Assembly (NCBI GenBank): GCA_032073245.1
Contig: DAMANX010000028.1
Coordinates: 3,304 to 67,303, forward strand
DNA from: QVMG01 sp032073245
GTDB taxonomy: Bacteria; Bacteroidota; Bacteroidia; Bacteroidales; Tannerellaceae
Direction: 5' to 3'
DNA: 64,000 nt
Below are positions 28,401 through 37,474 of the stretch, piece after piece. The position numbers were made by a program, and so were the translations under genes. Numbering within the stretch: position 1 is the stretch's first letter; every line of letters starts with the position of its first letter. The notes below the pieces were generated by a model, which saw only the letters and a list, made by a program, of their open reading frames with translations, was not told the DNA's origin and did no database searches.

Positions 28401-31400
28401 TTATTCTTCTTTCAATGCTATTTTAGAAATTATCAAATCCGGTCCGTTTTTTACATTTGCCTTCAGTACAACCATTCCATCATTGGAGTCTTCCCGCATC
28501 ACATGGAATTTAACCCAGTTTTCTTCCTCTTTTTGTTTTCCTAATTCAAAATTACGTCCTTCGAAGATAATATCACCGGTACGTCCTTTTTGGTCTTTAT
28601 CTTCAAAACAGACATAAAGTGAACCTATTATTCCCTGAGGGCAATGGATTGTAAAGGTTATTTCTTTTCCTTGCCATGCCGGACCTTCTTCGGTATTCTC
28701 CCTTCCATTACTCGTAATCTTAATACGTGTGTTTTTCTGGATTTCTTTTGTATCGGAATCTATATATAGTAAGGAGTTTGAGAAGGCTCCCGGTGTAGTT
28801 GATTGAAGTGGCTCCACGTAAGTGAACATTGTTTGAAGTGATTTTATATCCACTTCATGTTTGGGAGCGAAATTATCGGTTTGCATATAGCGCAATAAAC
28901 TAGTTTTCAATTGTCTTGCGGCCGGAAGTGAGTCATTACTCAAATCAAATCCACATACAAGTAATTTCCCTTTTCCTATTTTAAGTTCGAAAATGGAAGC
29001 TAACTTATTGTTTCGATGAAAATCATCTATTGGCTGTGCCAAAGGCCGATAATCAGCAGGATAATCATTAATATAAAAGGCACGTGCGTCTTTGTAAATA
29101 GATTGCCATTGCCAATCGCTGTGTGCATCGGTAGGGAAATTTCCAAAAGCAGGATGTTTGTCCTGTACTACCATACCAATAGTATTTTTCCCTTGACCGG
29201 GGAAAAATGTAAGTGACCAGTACAAAGGATAAAAGTATATTTTATCAGCTGTTGCTTCTGTGCCGAGGCTGGAAGCTTGTAATAATACATTTTCTCCTTT
29301 GTCAAGACGTTTAAGAGTTTCTCCATTCACCCGGTCGGTTATATAAACTTTTCCCGGTTCATTTTTCTGTGAAGAAGGGTATACCCAGATATGCCAACGG
29401 TTTGAAATTGCATCATTATCCAGGCCAACTTCAATTGTTAGTTTTTTTGCTTTATCTATGCGAAATAAATTGCATTCGATTTTACCGACAATTTCCGAAC
29501 TGCCGACAGGGTAGGGACGTGGATTAATTTGTCCATAGTCTATCAGTACATTTGTTTCATCTGTTATTTTCCAATACAATCCATCATGTAGGGCCTGTGT
29601 TCCGTAATGAGCTAATTGTATATCGGCGGTTAACTTTTCATTGTTTTCCCAAATAAATTTAGGAAGACGTAATAGAGGTACAATAGTATCCATATGAGAG
29701 CGGAACTTTTCAGGCGTAGTTATGGCTTTACTATCATAGAATACATCCAGCCAGCCCACTAAAGCTTCTCCCTGCCCCTGATAATCCTGCATGCTAAGTA
29801 ATTGGATTCCTGCGCACGACGGAGTCCTGAGGAAGGATTCTATTTCATATTTATACATGATTTGATTGAGTGCCCCCGAGGATTGTACAAATGCTTCATT
29901 TTGTTCTTCCAGATTATTTTTGCGGGCAACTTCCAAAAATTCTTCCATGTTGCGGGCTTTCAGTACCCCTTTATATTTTTTTATTTCACTCCATCGAGGA
30001 TAAACAGGCCATTGTCCGATTTCATGTGATAGGATTGGTATTTCGGCTTGTTTATAAACGTCTTCAAAATCCCAATTGGTAGATGCTCCCCCTTTCAATC
30101 CCCTGGTACTACCAATACCTTGAATGTAATGAGTTGCCATATACTGGTCTAGAGGCATGATTTTCCTGGCTGTCGATACGGAATAGAGTCTTCTGGAATC
30201 CTTTTCTTTCAGAGGTTTCATCCATGATTCCATAATATCGAAGTCTGAATTACCCAACTCGTTGCCGATACATTGCATAATAAATGAAGGGTGATTGCCA
30301 TAAGCATCCAGCATACGGCTTAATTCTTTTTGAACGAAAGCATCGGCTGAAGGGTTTTTACCCAATCCTTCAGGACTACCTTTGGTTATCATATCTTTCC
30401 GGTCAGGTGGGGTATTGGTCATCCACCAGTCAATCCAGATTACTTCAGCCTGGATATAAATCCCAATACGGTCTGCAGCTGTGAATGCAGCTTTGGGTGG
30501 ACACCACGAATGGAACCTGACATGGTTAAGCCCATAATCTTTATAGATACGGAATATACGTTCCCAATCTTCAACGTTGCATGAAGGATATCCGGTCAAA
30601 GGAAAATGGACACAGTCCAGATTACCACGCATAAATACCGGTTTCCCATTTACTAATATTTTTGAACGGGAAGCGGAAATATCTCTGAATCCTATCTCTG
30701 TTTTGTATGAGTCATACCATTTCTTGTTCTGTAATTCGAGTTCTAGTTCATATAAATTTGGAGTTACGTCATTCCATAGTTTTATATCAGCCGGTAGCTG
30801 TGCAGTATAATCGAAAGTAGTTTCCCCTTTATCCAGTCTTTGTTTGATTGTTTTTGAAAATGCTATTGTTCCGGTTTTCCTGTCAATCAGGCGCATTGTT
30901 ATATCTGCATCTTCACTCTTGGTTGATTCATTGAGAAGAATGTCTTTGATACGTATGGTGGCTGGTTTAGAAGTTGTATATACCTGCGGATTAATAAATC
31001 GAATAGGATCTTTGGCTTCAAGTTGAACTTCACCGACAATTCCGTTCCAGATACTTTGAGTGTATTCAGTATATACATGTCCTTTATCACCGATATTATG
31101 GATAAGGTCATTATTTACTCGAATACTTAACTGATAGCTTCCAGGGGCCAATATTCCCAGGTCATGCCAATGTGGAGAGTTTAAAGCATCTTGTGTAGAA
31201 ACTTCTTTATCATCAAGAAATACTTTTGATTCCCACATAACCCTCTCCAGTTGAAGTAAAATTCTTTTACCTTTCCATGCTTGGGGTATTTCTATTGTTC
31301 GTTGATACCAAGCAGGACCATAATATTTATAGGCTCTGGTTAAAATGCCAAAATCTGAACCTGTTGTTTTTTCTCCATAATGGGCTTCATCTGTGGTTCC

Positions 31401-31568
31401 GGGAAGCATAATAAGATTAGGTAATCGTTGGTTTTGCCAGTTTTCAATAAGACCTTTATTGTTATCGTCAAGTTTGAATCGCCATTCTCCAGCGAGCGTT
31501 TGAGTTTGTTGTGCTTGTAACCATGCGGTTAGAGCGCATAAAAGAAATAATAGGATTGATTTATTCAT
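28401..31568 (-). CDS. GH2-family exo-glycosidase A, exported
   Basis: The start is the ATG at 31566-31568 (MNKSILLFLLCA), giving a signal peptide cut near AQQT. The product has 1055 residues. The N-terminal jelly roll of GH2 carries LAGEWRFKLDDNNKG, PGTTDEAHYG and WYQRTIEIP. An immunoglobulin-like domain follows, then the TIM barrel with GFRDIS...NGKPVFMRGNLDCVHF, GLNHVRFHSWCPP and acid/base CIGNELG (Glu437). The nucleophile is SHEIGQW (Glu516). The C-terminal 450 residues are beta-rich and of unclear fold. GH2 contains beta-galactosidases, beta-glucuronidases, beta-mannosidases and others; subfamily cannot be decided here. Two paralogs at 37475 and 40962 share the unusual FPLTGYP and HEIGQW contexts. 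Its promoter carries the shared AraC-type repeat. Confidence 0.85.
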   Translation of the reverse strand: MNKSILLFLLCALTAWLQAQQTQTLAGEWRFKLDDNNKGLIENWQNQRLPNLIMLPGTTDEAHYGEKTTGSDFGILTRAYKYYGPAWYQRTIEIPQAWKGKRILLQLERVMWESKVFLDDKEVSTQDALNSPHWHDLGILAPGSYQLSIRVNNDLIHNIGDKGHVYTEYTQSIWNGIVGEVQLEAKDPIRFINPQVYTTSKPATIRIKDILLNESTKSEDADITMRLIDRKTGTIAFSKTIKQRLDKGETTFDYTAQLPADIKLWNDVTPNLYELELELQNKKWYDSYKTEIGFRDISASRSKILVNGKPVFMRGNLDCVHFPLTGYPSCNVEDWERIFRIYKDYGLNHVRFHSWCPPKAAFTAADRIGIYIQAEVIWIDWWMTNTPPDRKDMITKGSPEGLGKNPSADAFVQKELSRMLDAYGNHPSFIMQCIGNELGNSDFDIMESWMKPLKEKDSRRLYSVSTARKIMPLDQYMATHYIQGIGSTRGLKGGASTNWDFEDVYKQAEIPILSHEIGQWPVYPRWSEIKKYKGVLKARNMEEFLEVARKNNLEEQNEAFVQSSGALNQIMYKYEIESFLRTPSCAGIQLLSMQDYQGQGEALVGWLDVFYDSKAITTPEKFRSHMDTIVPLLRLPKFIWENNEKLTADIQLAHYGTQALHDGLYWKITDETNVLIDYGQINPRPYPVGSSEIVGKIECNLFRIDKAKKLTIEVGLDNDAISNRWHIWVYPSSQKNEPGKVYITDRVNGETLKRLDKGENVLLQASSLGTEATADKIYFYPLYWSLTFFPGQGKNTIGMVVQDKHPAFGNFPTDAHSDWQWQSIYKDARAFYINDYPADYRPLAQPIDDFHRNNKLASIFELKIGKGKLLVCGFDLSNDSLPAARQLKTSLLRYMQTDNFAPKHEVDIKSLQTMFTYVEPLQSTTPGAFSNSLLYIDSDTKEIQKNTRIKITSNGRENTEEGPAWQGKEITFTIHCPQGIIGSLYVCFEDKDQKGRTGDIIFEGRNFELGKQKEEENWVKFHVMREDSNDGMVVLKANVKNGPDLIISKIALKEE

Positions 31569-31589
31569 ATTGTGTTTATTTTCATTATA

Positions 31590-31648
31590 CAAAGTAATAG
31601 TTATTCATTTTGAAATAAAATAGACAAAAAAAATAAAAGATGGATTAT
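31590..31648 (-). promoter_or_regulatory. Promoter with AraC-type direct repeats, site A
   Basis: The plus strand reads CAAAGTAA (31590-31597; -7 box TTACTTTG on the minus strand), then AATAGACAAA at 31619-31628 and GATGGATTAT at 31639-31648. The two repeats start 20 bp apart, and the first starts 29 bp from the -7 box. An extra GATGGATTAT follows at 31654-31663. The same spacing is found at sites B, C and D. It drives GH2 A, 22 bp away. Confidence 0.75.
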
Positions 31649-31685
31649 TTTATGATGGATTATAAAGGTTTTAGAGATTATAGTA

Positions 31686-31717
31686 AACTGGCTCCCTTCT
31701 TGGGAGGGGAGCCAGTT
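31686..31717. repeat. Hairpin 3' of susD (11-bp stem), small relative of the large elements
   Basis: AACTGGCTCCC (31686-31696) pairs with GGGAGCCAGTT (31707-31717). The same sequence forms the ends of the element at 40701-40881. It lies 55 bp after the PUL 3 susD stop, and the 31720-31771 remainder shows nothing. Confidence 0.8.
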
Positions 31718-31771
31718 GGTCCATTTGTTATTTATAATATAAATAAACTATGGTTGGAATATTACGAATAC

Positions 31772-33361
31772 TTAATAACCTGGATTCTGTGTAATAGCCG
31801 GTGTAGCATCAATTACATTCTGGGGGATCGGCCACAGGTAATGTTTGCTTGCGTCAAAGATTCGTACTTCAACTTTGATGCGTTCATCTGTAAGAGTTAA
31901 TGCACCGTTAGTAGGATCAACTTTTCCCAATAAAGCACCCCAAACCTGTCCGGGCATAACTTGTTCACCTATTTTCCAACGACAAATATCGAACCAACGC
32001 AGACCTTCCATACCCAATTCTACACGACGTTCACGACGTATGAGTTCACGCATTTTATCCTGTCCATTGTACACAGACCTGTCTACTTCGGGCATACCCG
32101 CACGTTTACGAATCATATTAATAGCTTCGTATACTGATTCATCAATCTGATTTTGCTCAATTTTAGCTTCGGCATACATTAGAAGTACTTCTGCATAACG
32201 CATTACAATACCGTTTACATCTGTATTGCCCAGAGTTGGATAGTCGGATAAGTTATCAATATATTTACGGCTGTGGTAGCCTGTTTTCGTACGTCCATAG
32301 GGTGCATAGAAATCTCCGGTTGGATCATCCGAATCAATTGGATTGAAATAAGCTCCTTCATATAAACATCCCGGATAGATAATAGATATATCCAGACGTG
32401 GGTCACGATTTTTATAAGGATCTTTCGGATTGTATAAAGGAGACTCCGCAATGGTTTTACCATCACTACATTCGAAAGCATCTACTAAGGACTGAGTAGG
32501 ATTAATAGAGGCCCATCCGCCAGCTGAGTTTGGAGCCAAAGGTGTTGGAATCCAGTTCTTAGCCAAAGTTTCTACATACTGGACAGCCATAATAACTTCT
32601 ACATTATTATTGTTTGCTCTTTTGAAAAGACCTCTGTAGTCCTCAAATAGTTCATAAGTACCCAAATCCATTACTTGTTTTGCTGTATTTGCAGCCGCTG
32701 CAAAGTCGCTTTTGAAAAGCTCCATACGTGCTTTTAAGGTTAAAGCTGCACCACGGGTTGCACGACCAATATCACTACTACCATATGTCACAGGCAAATC
32801 TTGTGCAGCAACAGATAATTCATCAATAATGAACTTTATCACTTCATCTTTAGGTGTACGGGGAAGATTTGCTTCTTCTACTGTTAAGACGGATGTGACT
32901 AAAGGAATATCACCGAAAAGAGTTACTTTTAGGTAATAATACCAGGCTCTCATGAAACGTACTTCTGCGATGAGACGTTTACGCAAATCTTCGTCCATAA
33001 CAGGCCTGTCAATATTTTCCAAAAAGTTATTGCACCGAACTATTTTATTGTATTTGATAAATTCAATACCATAACCACAATCAGTATAGTTTGGAGCAGT
33101 TGTCGCATTACCTGAGGCTTGTACCTGCCATCCTTCCCATGGGAAAGGGTTATAGGCATTATCCGAGGCGCAATCAAAATAAGGTAATAAATCAGCGGCA
33201 AACCATCCTTCATAACAACCATTTGCGGCTGCTATTGCATCTTTTTCCGTATTCCAGAACACTTCGTTTGAAGGCCTGTCTAACGGGTTTCTTTCCAAAA
33301 AATCACTGCTACATGATGTGATAAAGAGCAGTACTATTCCAATTAAACTATATTTTTTCAT
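31772..33361 (-). CDS. SusD/RagB-family glycan-binding lipoprotein (PUL 3)
   Basis: The protein has 529 residues with lipobox FITSC (Cys17). It shows the typical NEVFWNTEKDAIAAANGCYEGW start, LIAEVRFMRAWYYYLKVTLFGDIPL, GRATRGAALTLKARMELF and VMRYAEVLLMYAEAKIEQNQ. INMIRKRAGMPEV, ELGMEGLRWFDICRW and the end HYLWPIPQNVIDATP...NPGY complete the set. The start codon lies 14 bp after the susC stop. It is the surface glycan-binding partner of the third SusC in this window. Confidence 0.95.
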   Translation of the reverse strand: MKKYSLIGIVLLFITSCSSDFLERNPLDRPSNEVFWNTEKDAIAAANGCYEGWFAADLLPYFDCASDNAYNPFPWEGWQVQASGNATTAPNYTDCGYGIEFIKYNKIVRCNNFLENIDRPVMDEDLRKRLIAEVRFMRAWYYYLKVTLFGDIPLVTSVLTVEEANLPRTPKDEVIKFIIDELSVAAQDLPVTYGSSDIGRATRGAALTLKARMELFKSDFAAAANTAKQVMDLGTYELFEDYRGLFKRANNNNVEVIMAVQYVETLAKNWIPTPLAPNSAGGWASINPTQSLVDAFECSDGKTIAESPLYNPKDPYKNRDPRLDISIIYPGCLYEGAYFNPIDSDDPTGDFYAPYGRTKTGYHSRKYIDNLSDYPTLGNTDVNGIVMRYAEVLLMYAEAKIEQNQIDESVYEAINMIRKRAGMPEVDRSVYNGQDKMRELIRRERRVELGMEGLRWFDICRWKIGEQVMPGQVWGALLGKVDPTNGALTLTDERIKVEVRIFDASKHYLWPIPQNVIDATPAITQNPGY

Positions 33362-33374
33362 ACGATTATTCTAT

Positions 33375-36300
33375 TTAAAAAGTTATTCCAATACCAAATG
33401 TATGTGTTTTCACCTGAGGGTAATACGCTCTTACAGCTACAGGAGCCTCGGGGTCACATCCTTTTTGGAATCCTGAAATTGTGAATAAATTTTGTGCACT
33501 GTAATATACGCGTAGTTTGTCGATAGATACTTTTTGGGTTATATGTTTGGGAATTGTATAACCTAGTTGTATGTTTTTCATACGCAGATACGATGCATCT
33601 TTTACCCAGAAATCAGAGGGTTGAGAGGATGCATTTTGAGTCCAGGATGATAAAGGGCGGGGGAATTTACCATTGGGATTGGTTTCTGCATCCCAAGAAT
33701 CTCGGAATAAAGTAGTTGGTTTAGCGGTTGGGCCTTCCAAAGTACCGATTGTTTCCGATTGTGCATAGCCTTTTACACCTGCTGCTCCCTGGAAGAATGT
33801 ACTGGCATCAAAGCCTTTCCATGTTGCTGATAATGTTATCCCGAAGATGAATTTAGGATCCCAACTGCCCAGATAGACACGGTCTTCTCCGTCGATTTTT
33901 CCATCTCCATTCTGGTCTTTGTATTTCAGATCACCAGGGCCGGCTCTGTTCCTATTAACAACGGCGTATCCGTCTACTTCTTCTTGTGTCTGGAAAATGC
34001 CTAAGACTTCATATCCTCCAAAGGAATTGATGGGGTAGCCTTCTTGTCTGAAGCTATGTGTGTTTTCCCATATCTTAGCACCGTCGTTTTTTAAGTCCAA
34101 TACTTCGTTTTTGTTGTATGCCCCATTTACGACAGCATTGAAAGTCCAATCTTTATTGGCAAATTTATAGCCTGCCTGAAATTCAACCCCTTTATTGCTT
34201 ACTTTTCCTGCATTTTGATAAGGGGCTTCAAGTCCATATAAGGTGCTGACAGGCAGCTTCATTAAGATGTCAGATGTAGTACGGGAATAAACATCTACAG
34301 ATAATGTGAACATATTATTTAGAAAACCCATATCCACTCCTACATTTACAGTTTCGGATGTTTCCCATTTTAAAGCAGAATTAGCACCATCTACAGGGGC
34401 TACTCCTGTATTTATTTTACCTCCGAATACTGCATTTTTCTGAGTAAGCATTGATTGGTAAGGATAATATTCAATGGACTTTTTTGCATCTGTACCTAAT
34501 TGCTGATTTCCCAATAAACCCCATCCTCCACGAATTTTTAAATCCGAAAGTATATCACGTGTTCCTTCCATAAAGGATTCATTGATAATCCTCCAGGCAG
34601 CAGAAAAAGAAGGAAAAGTTCCCCAACGATGTTCTTTTGAAATACGTGATGTTCCATCACGGCGAATGTTTGCTTCTAATAAATATTTATTATCAAAATC
34701 ATAGGTTACACGTCCAAAATAAGATTGCATCGAATATTCATTGGCAGATCCTCCATTTTTTTGTCCGTCGGCAGAACCTCCATCAAGCTCCCAAAGGTCA
34801 TTATTCAGGAAGTTCGTGCGTTCAGCTGTTGTCCAGTCACGACGCGCATATTCCTGAGAGTAACCGGCTAAAGCACTTAGGGTATGTTTTCCGAATGTTT
34901 TGTTATAAGTTAATAGTGTTTGTAAAGTAATGTTTTGATAGTCTTGTCGTTCTTCTTTCAACTTATTAGGACCTTGATAAAGGGTCGGGTCGCCGGTTTT
35001 CCAATTGTAAAATTGAATATCTTTGATGAAATGTTCATCTGAATATGCCCGATATTCATAACCCAGAATTTCTTGTATTTTTAATCCGGGTATTATTTCA
35101 TAAGAAACATTGCCTACACCGCGCATTGTACGTGTTTGAAAATGACGTGGAGCACTGATATCCATCCATGCTAAAGGGTTACCATCAGTGATATAGCCAT
35201 AATAACCATTTGAATATTTATAGGGTACCCATGGAGAAATACGATAGATTTGACGAAATATCTGATACATATCTTCCTGATAAGGGTTGGTCGGTTCTGT
35301 ACGGTCATTATATGTATATGATAAATTGACGCCTGCAGAAAATTTATTTACCTGGGTATTGATGTTTCCTCTTACTGTATATCTGTCATTTTTTATTTTT
35401 TCAATAACTCCATCCTGACCCATATAGCCTAAGGAGAACATATAGGTAGTATTATCAGAACCTCCACTTACTTCAGCACGGTGGTTTTGTTGGAAACCAC
35501 TACCTGTAAAGAATAAATCCATCCAGTCGGTATTCGAATAATTATCAGGGTCGCTTCCATTTCGGAATTTCTCAATTTCTTCTGCTGAGTAGAAAGCTGC
35601 TTTTCCCTCGTTTATTTGCGCTTGGTTATACAGTTGTGCATATTCATGAGAAGGGAGGTATTCTTGTAACGAGGTTGGTGACTGCCAGCCTACATAACCA
35701 TCATACTTTAAGCGGGGTGCTGATTTTGTTCCTTTTTTAGTTGTTACCAAAACAACACCATTTGCGGCACGTGCTCCATAAATGGCAGCGGATGCGGCAT
35801 CTTTCAGTACGGAAATGTTTTCAATGTCGTTAGGGTCAATATCATCAATGGATGATACAACCAATCCATCGACAACATACATCGGGTTAGCATTATTTAA
35901 TGTACCTGTACCACGGATACGGATTTTACTTTCTTCTTTTCCGGGTTGTCCGCTATTCTGAATAACTGTTACTCCCGATAATAGACCTTGTAAGGCACTC
36001 GTAGTGCTAGTTACCGGACGGCTTTGGATGGCTTCGGAACCTACTGCAGCTACAGAACCTGTTACATTTACTTTCTTTTGTACGCCGTAACCTACTACAA
36101 CTACCTCATCTAATGTCTGGGTATCTTCCAATAAGACAATCTGGAATGTGGTCCTTGTTCCAATTGTGATTTCCTGTGCCAGATAGCCAATATAGGAAAT
36201 CTGTAAAATTGCGCCTGAAGGAACATCTAATGTAAATTCACCATCAACATCTGTTATAGTTCCGATTGTTGTTCCTTTTACAGAAACATTCGCGCCGATA

Positions 36301-36479
36301 ACAGGGATGCCTTCTTTATCCAATACGGTTCCTGAAATTTTTGAATCGTTAACGACGGATGAAATGGCTACATCCGGTTTAAGTTTTGTGTCAGCTTTTA
36401 TGGGCGACATTCCAGCAGGTAAGATAACTGCAGCAATTAACAGATATCTCGTTAAAATTGAACTGCTTAATTTGTTCAT
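33375..36479 (-). CDS. SusC/RagA-family TonB-dependent transporter (PUL 3)
   Basis: The protein has 1034 residues with an N-terminal signal, a CarboxypepD_reg-like domain (ISGTVLDKEGIPVIGANVSV) and the junction DEVVVVGYGVQKKVNVTGSV. The plug carries VVDGLVVSSIDDIDPNDIEN and DAASAAIYGARAANGVVLV. The barrel ends in HTFGIGITF. It has no STN domain, so it is not linked to the sigma/FecR relay of PUL 2. It follows a 1-kb gene-free gap containing a candidate AraC-type site and a second palindrome array. It is likely the importer for products of the three GH2 enzymes and the fucosidases. Confidence 0.95.
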   Translation of the reverse strand: MNKLSSSILTRYLLIAAVILPAGMSPIKADTKLKPDVAISSVVNDSKISGTVLDKEGIPVIGANVSVKGTTIGTITDVDGEFTLDVPSGAILQISYIGYLAQEITIGTRTTFQIVLLEDTQTLDEVVVVGYGVQKKVNVTGSVAAVGSEAIQSRPVTSTTSALQGLLSGVTVIQNSGQPGKEESKIRIRGTGTLNNANPMYVVDGLVVSSIDDIDPNDIENISVLKDAASAAIYGARAANGVVLVTTKKGTKSAPRLKYDGYVGWQSPTSLQEYLPSHEYAQLYNQAQINEGKAAFYSAEEIEKFRNGSDPDNYSNTDWMDLFFTGSGFQQNHRAEVSGGSDNTTYMFSLGYMGQDGVIEKIKNDRYTVRGNINTQVNKFSAGVNLSYTYNDRTEPTNPYQEDMYQIFRQIYRISPWVPYKYSNGYYGYITDGNPLAWMDISAPRHFQTRTMRGVGNVSYEIIPGLKIQEILGYEYRAYSDEHFIKDIQFYNWKTGDPTLYQGPNKLKEERQDYQNITLQTLLTYNKTFGKHTLSALAGYSQEYARRDWTTAERTNFLNNDLWELDGGSADGQKNGGSANEYSMQSYFGRVTYDFDNKYLLEANIRRDGTSRISKEHRWGTFPSFSAAWRIINESFMEGTRDILSDLKIRGGWGLLGNQQLGTDAKKSIEYYPYQSMLTQKNAVFGGKINTGVAPVDGANSALKWETSETVNVGVDMGFLNNMFTLSVDVYSRTTSDILMKLPVSTLYGLEAPYQNAGKVSNKGVEFQAGYKFANKDWTFNAVVNGAYNKNEVLDLKNDGAKIWENTHSFRQEGYPINSFGGYEVLGIFQTQEEVDGYAVVNRNRAGPGDLKYKDQNGDGKIDGEDRVYLGSWDPKFIFGITLSATWKGFDASTFFQGAAGVKGYAQSETIGTLEGPTAKPTTLFRDSWDAETNPNGKFPRPLSSWTQNASSQPSDFWVKDASYLRMKNIQLGYTIPKHITQKVSIDKLRVYYSAQNLFTISGFQKGCDPEAPVAVRAYYPQVKTHTFGIGITF

Positions 36480-36552
36480 AATAAATTTGATTTAATGATT
36501 TGGACAATAACATTTAAAATTTGTTTCTTTGAAATGGGATAATCTTAGATTT

Positions 36553-36560
36553 CAAAGTTA
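36553..36560 (-). promoter_or_regulatory. Candidate -7 promoter box for PUL 3 susC
   Basis: The minus strand reads TAACTTTG, matching TAnnTTTG, 74 bp before the susC start. No -33 box was found. It is one of two possible start regions; the other is site E further upstream. Confidence 0.4.
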
Positions 36561-36666
36561 GATTTCAACTACTACCTAACTTCTTTTATTCATATTTTCA
36601 GTTGTTTGGGTTTTCATACGTGAACATTTTTTTGATATATTAGATTTCTTTGAATTTTAAGAAAAG

Positions 36667-36866
36667 AGTTCTTTTAGAACTTAGGAAATTAAAAAATCAC
36701 AACCTGCTATAAATAAACATCTTTCCTCCACTTCTATTATTCTTTAATTCTTCGATTTTATTTTATTACAACATTCCCTAAAGGGTTTAATACACACATT
36801 TTGATTGGATTATCATCCATTTTAAGCTTAGACTAAGAGCCTGTTTTATCAAGTTCTAAAAGAACT
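36667..36866. repeat. Two palindromes AGTTCT-N3-AGAACT, 185 bp apart
   Basis: AGTTCTTTTAGAACT lies at 36667-36681 and AGTTCTAAAAGAACT at 36852-36866. Each is a perfect 6+3+6 palindrome, and the two are complementary to each other over 15 bp. They could be operator pairs or, in RNA, pair into a long-range stem. Nothing else was recognised in the A/T-rich DNA between them. Confidence 0.6.
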
Positions 36867-36953
36867 ATAACAAATGGGATTGAGATACTATCTGATGTGT
36901 GATCACTTGTTAATAATATTCATGTAAAGAAAGAAAGTTAATAGAATGTAAAA

Positions 36954-36983
36954 AATAGATAAAAAAACTATAAGATGGACAAT
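36954..36983 (-). promoter_or_regulatory. Candidate AraC-type direct repeats, site E
   Basis: AATAGATAAA (36954-36963) and GATGGACAAT (36974-36983) match the two repeats of sites A-D with 20-bp spacing. The expected -7 position (36925) reads TAAAGAAA, only 6 of 8 matches to site A. If used, the susC leader would be about 440 nt long. Support is weaker than for sites A-D. Confidence 0.5.
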
Positions 36984-37327
36984 CTTACTTTTTTGCTGTT
37001 TGATTAATATTCTATATAATTTCTCCTTTAATTATTATCTATATTCATGATTTATAGTTCTATGCAATATTAACATGGATTAACTAGAAATTATATAAAG
37101 TTGTTCATTGAAAAGAGTGATGAGAGGAACAAATTGTTGGGATATTTATACAAATCGGAACTAGGGTTTAAATTAACATTAGTTTTATATGAAAGGTTAA
37201 TGAAAATAGGGAAAACATGATAGATTTGTTGTATGTCCTAGTAGCAGTTGATGTTTATTATTTTTTTCATTAGGAAGATGCAGGCTGAAACTTTTTTCTC
37301 AACGAGTTTGTTTATATTGAGAAACTT

Positions 37328-37411
37328 TTCTCACCTAGGTGAGAATAAATTCTCATGCTGGTAAGAATAGTTTCTCATGCTGAAGAAACAAAATTCTCAT
37401 CTTAGTGAGAA
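37328..37411. repeat. Four-unit palindrome array, exact 22-bp period (array 2)
   Basis: Units of 18 bp built on TTCTCA-N6-TGAGAA start at 37328, 37350, 37372 and 37394. Units 1 (TTCTCACCTAGGTGAGAA) and 4 (TTCTCATCTTAGTGAGAA) are the most symmetric; units 2 and 3 have decayed right halves. A TTGAGAA half-unit at 37317-37323 is in phase as a possible fifth. It lies 64 bp beyond the GH2 B stop. It has the same count and period as array 1 with a different palindrome. The gene-free gap is 36480-37474; its remaining DNA is A/T-rich without recognisable features. Confidence 0.85.
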
Positions 37412-37474
37412 AGTTCTATAGTGATAGATTTTTGTTTCTGATAAATGCCTGTTTTTAATGGATTGATTTTGGGT

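Noticed and set aside
31640..31900. Plus-strand 86-codon open frame
   Set aside because: It runs into susD on the other strand and contains the repeat motif of site A and the hairpin; no homology-like features.
12319..37411. Regularly spaced repeats as CRISPR arrays
   Set aside because: Units are 10-18 bp palindromes with only 4-12 bp of A/T spacer, no unique spacers of 25 bp or more, and no cas genes nearby.
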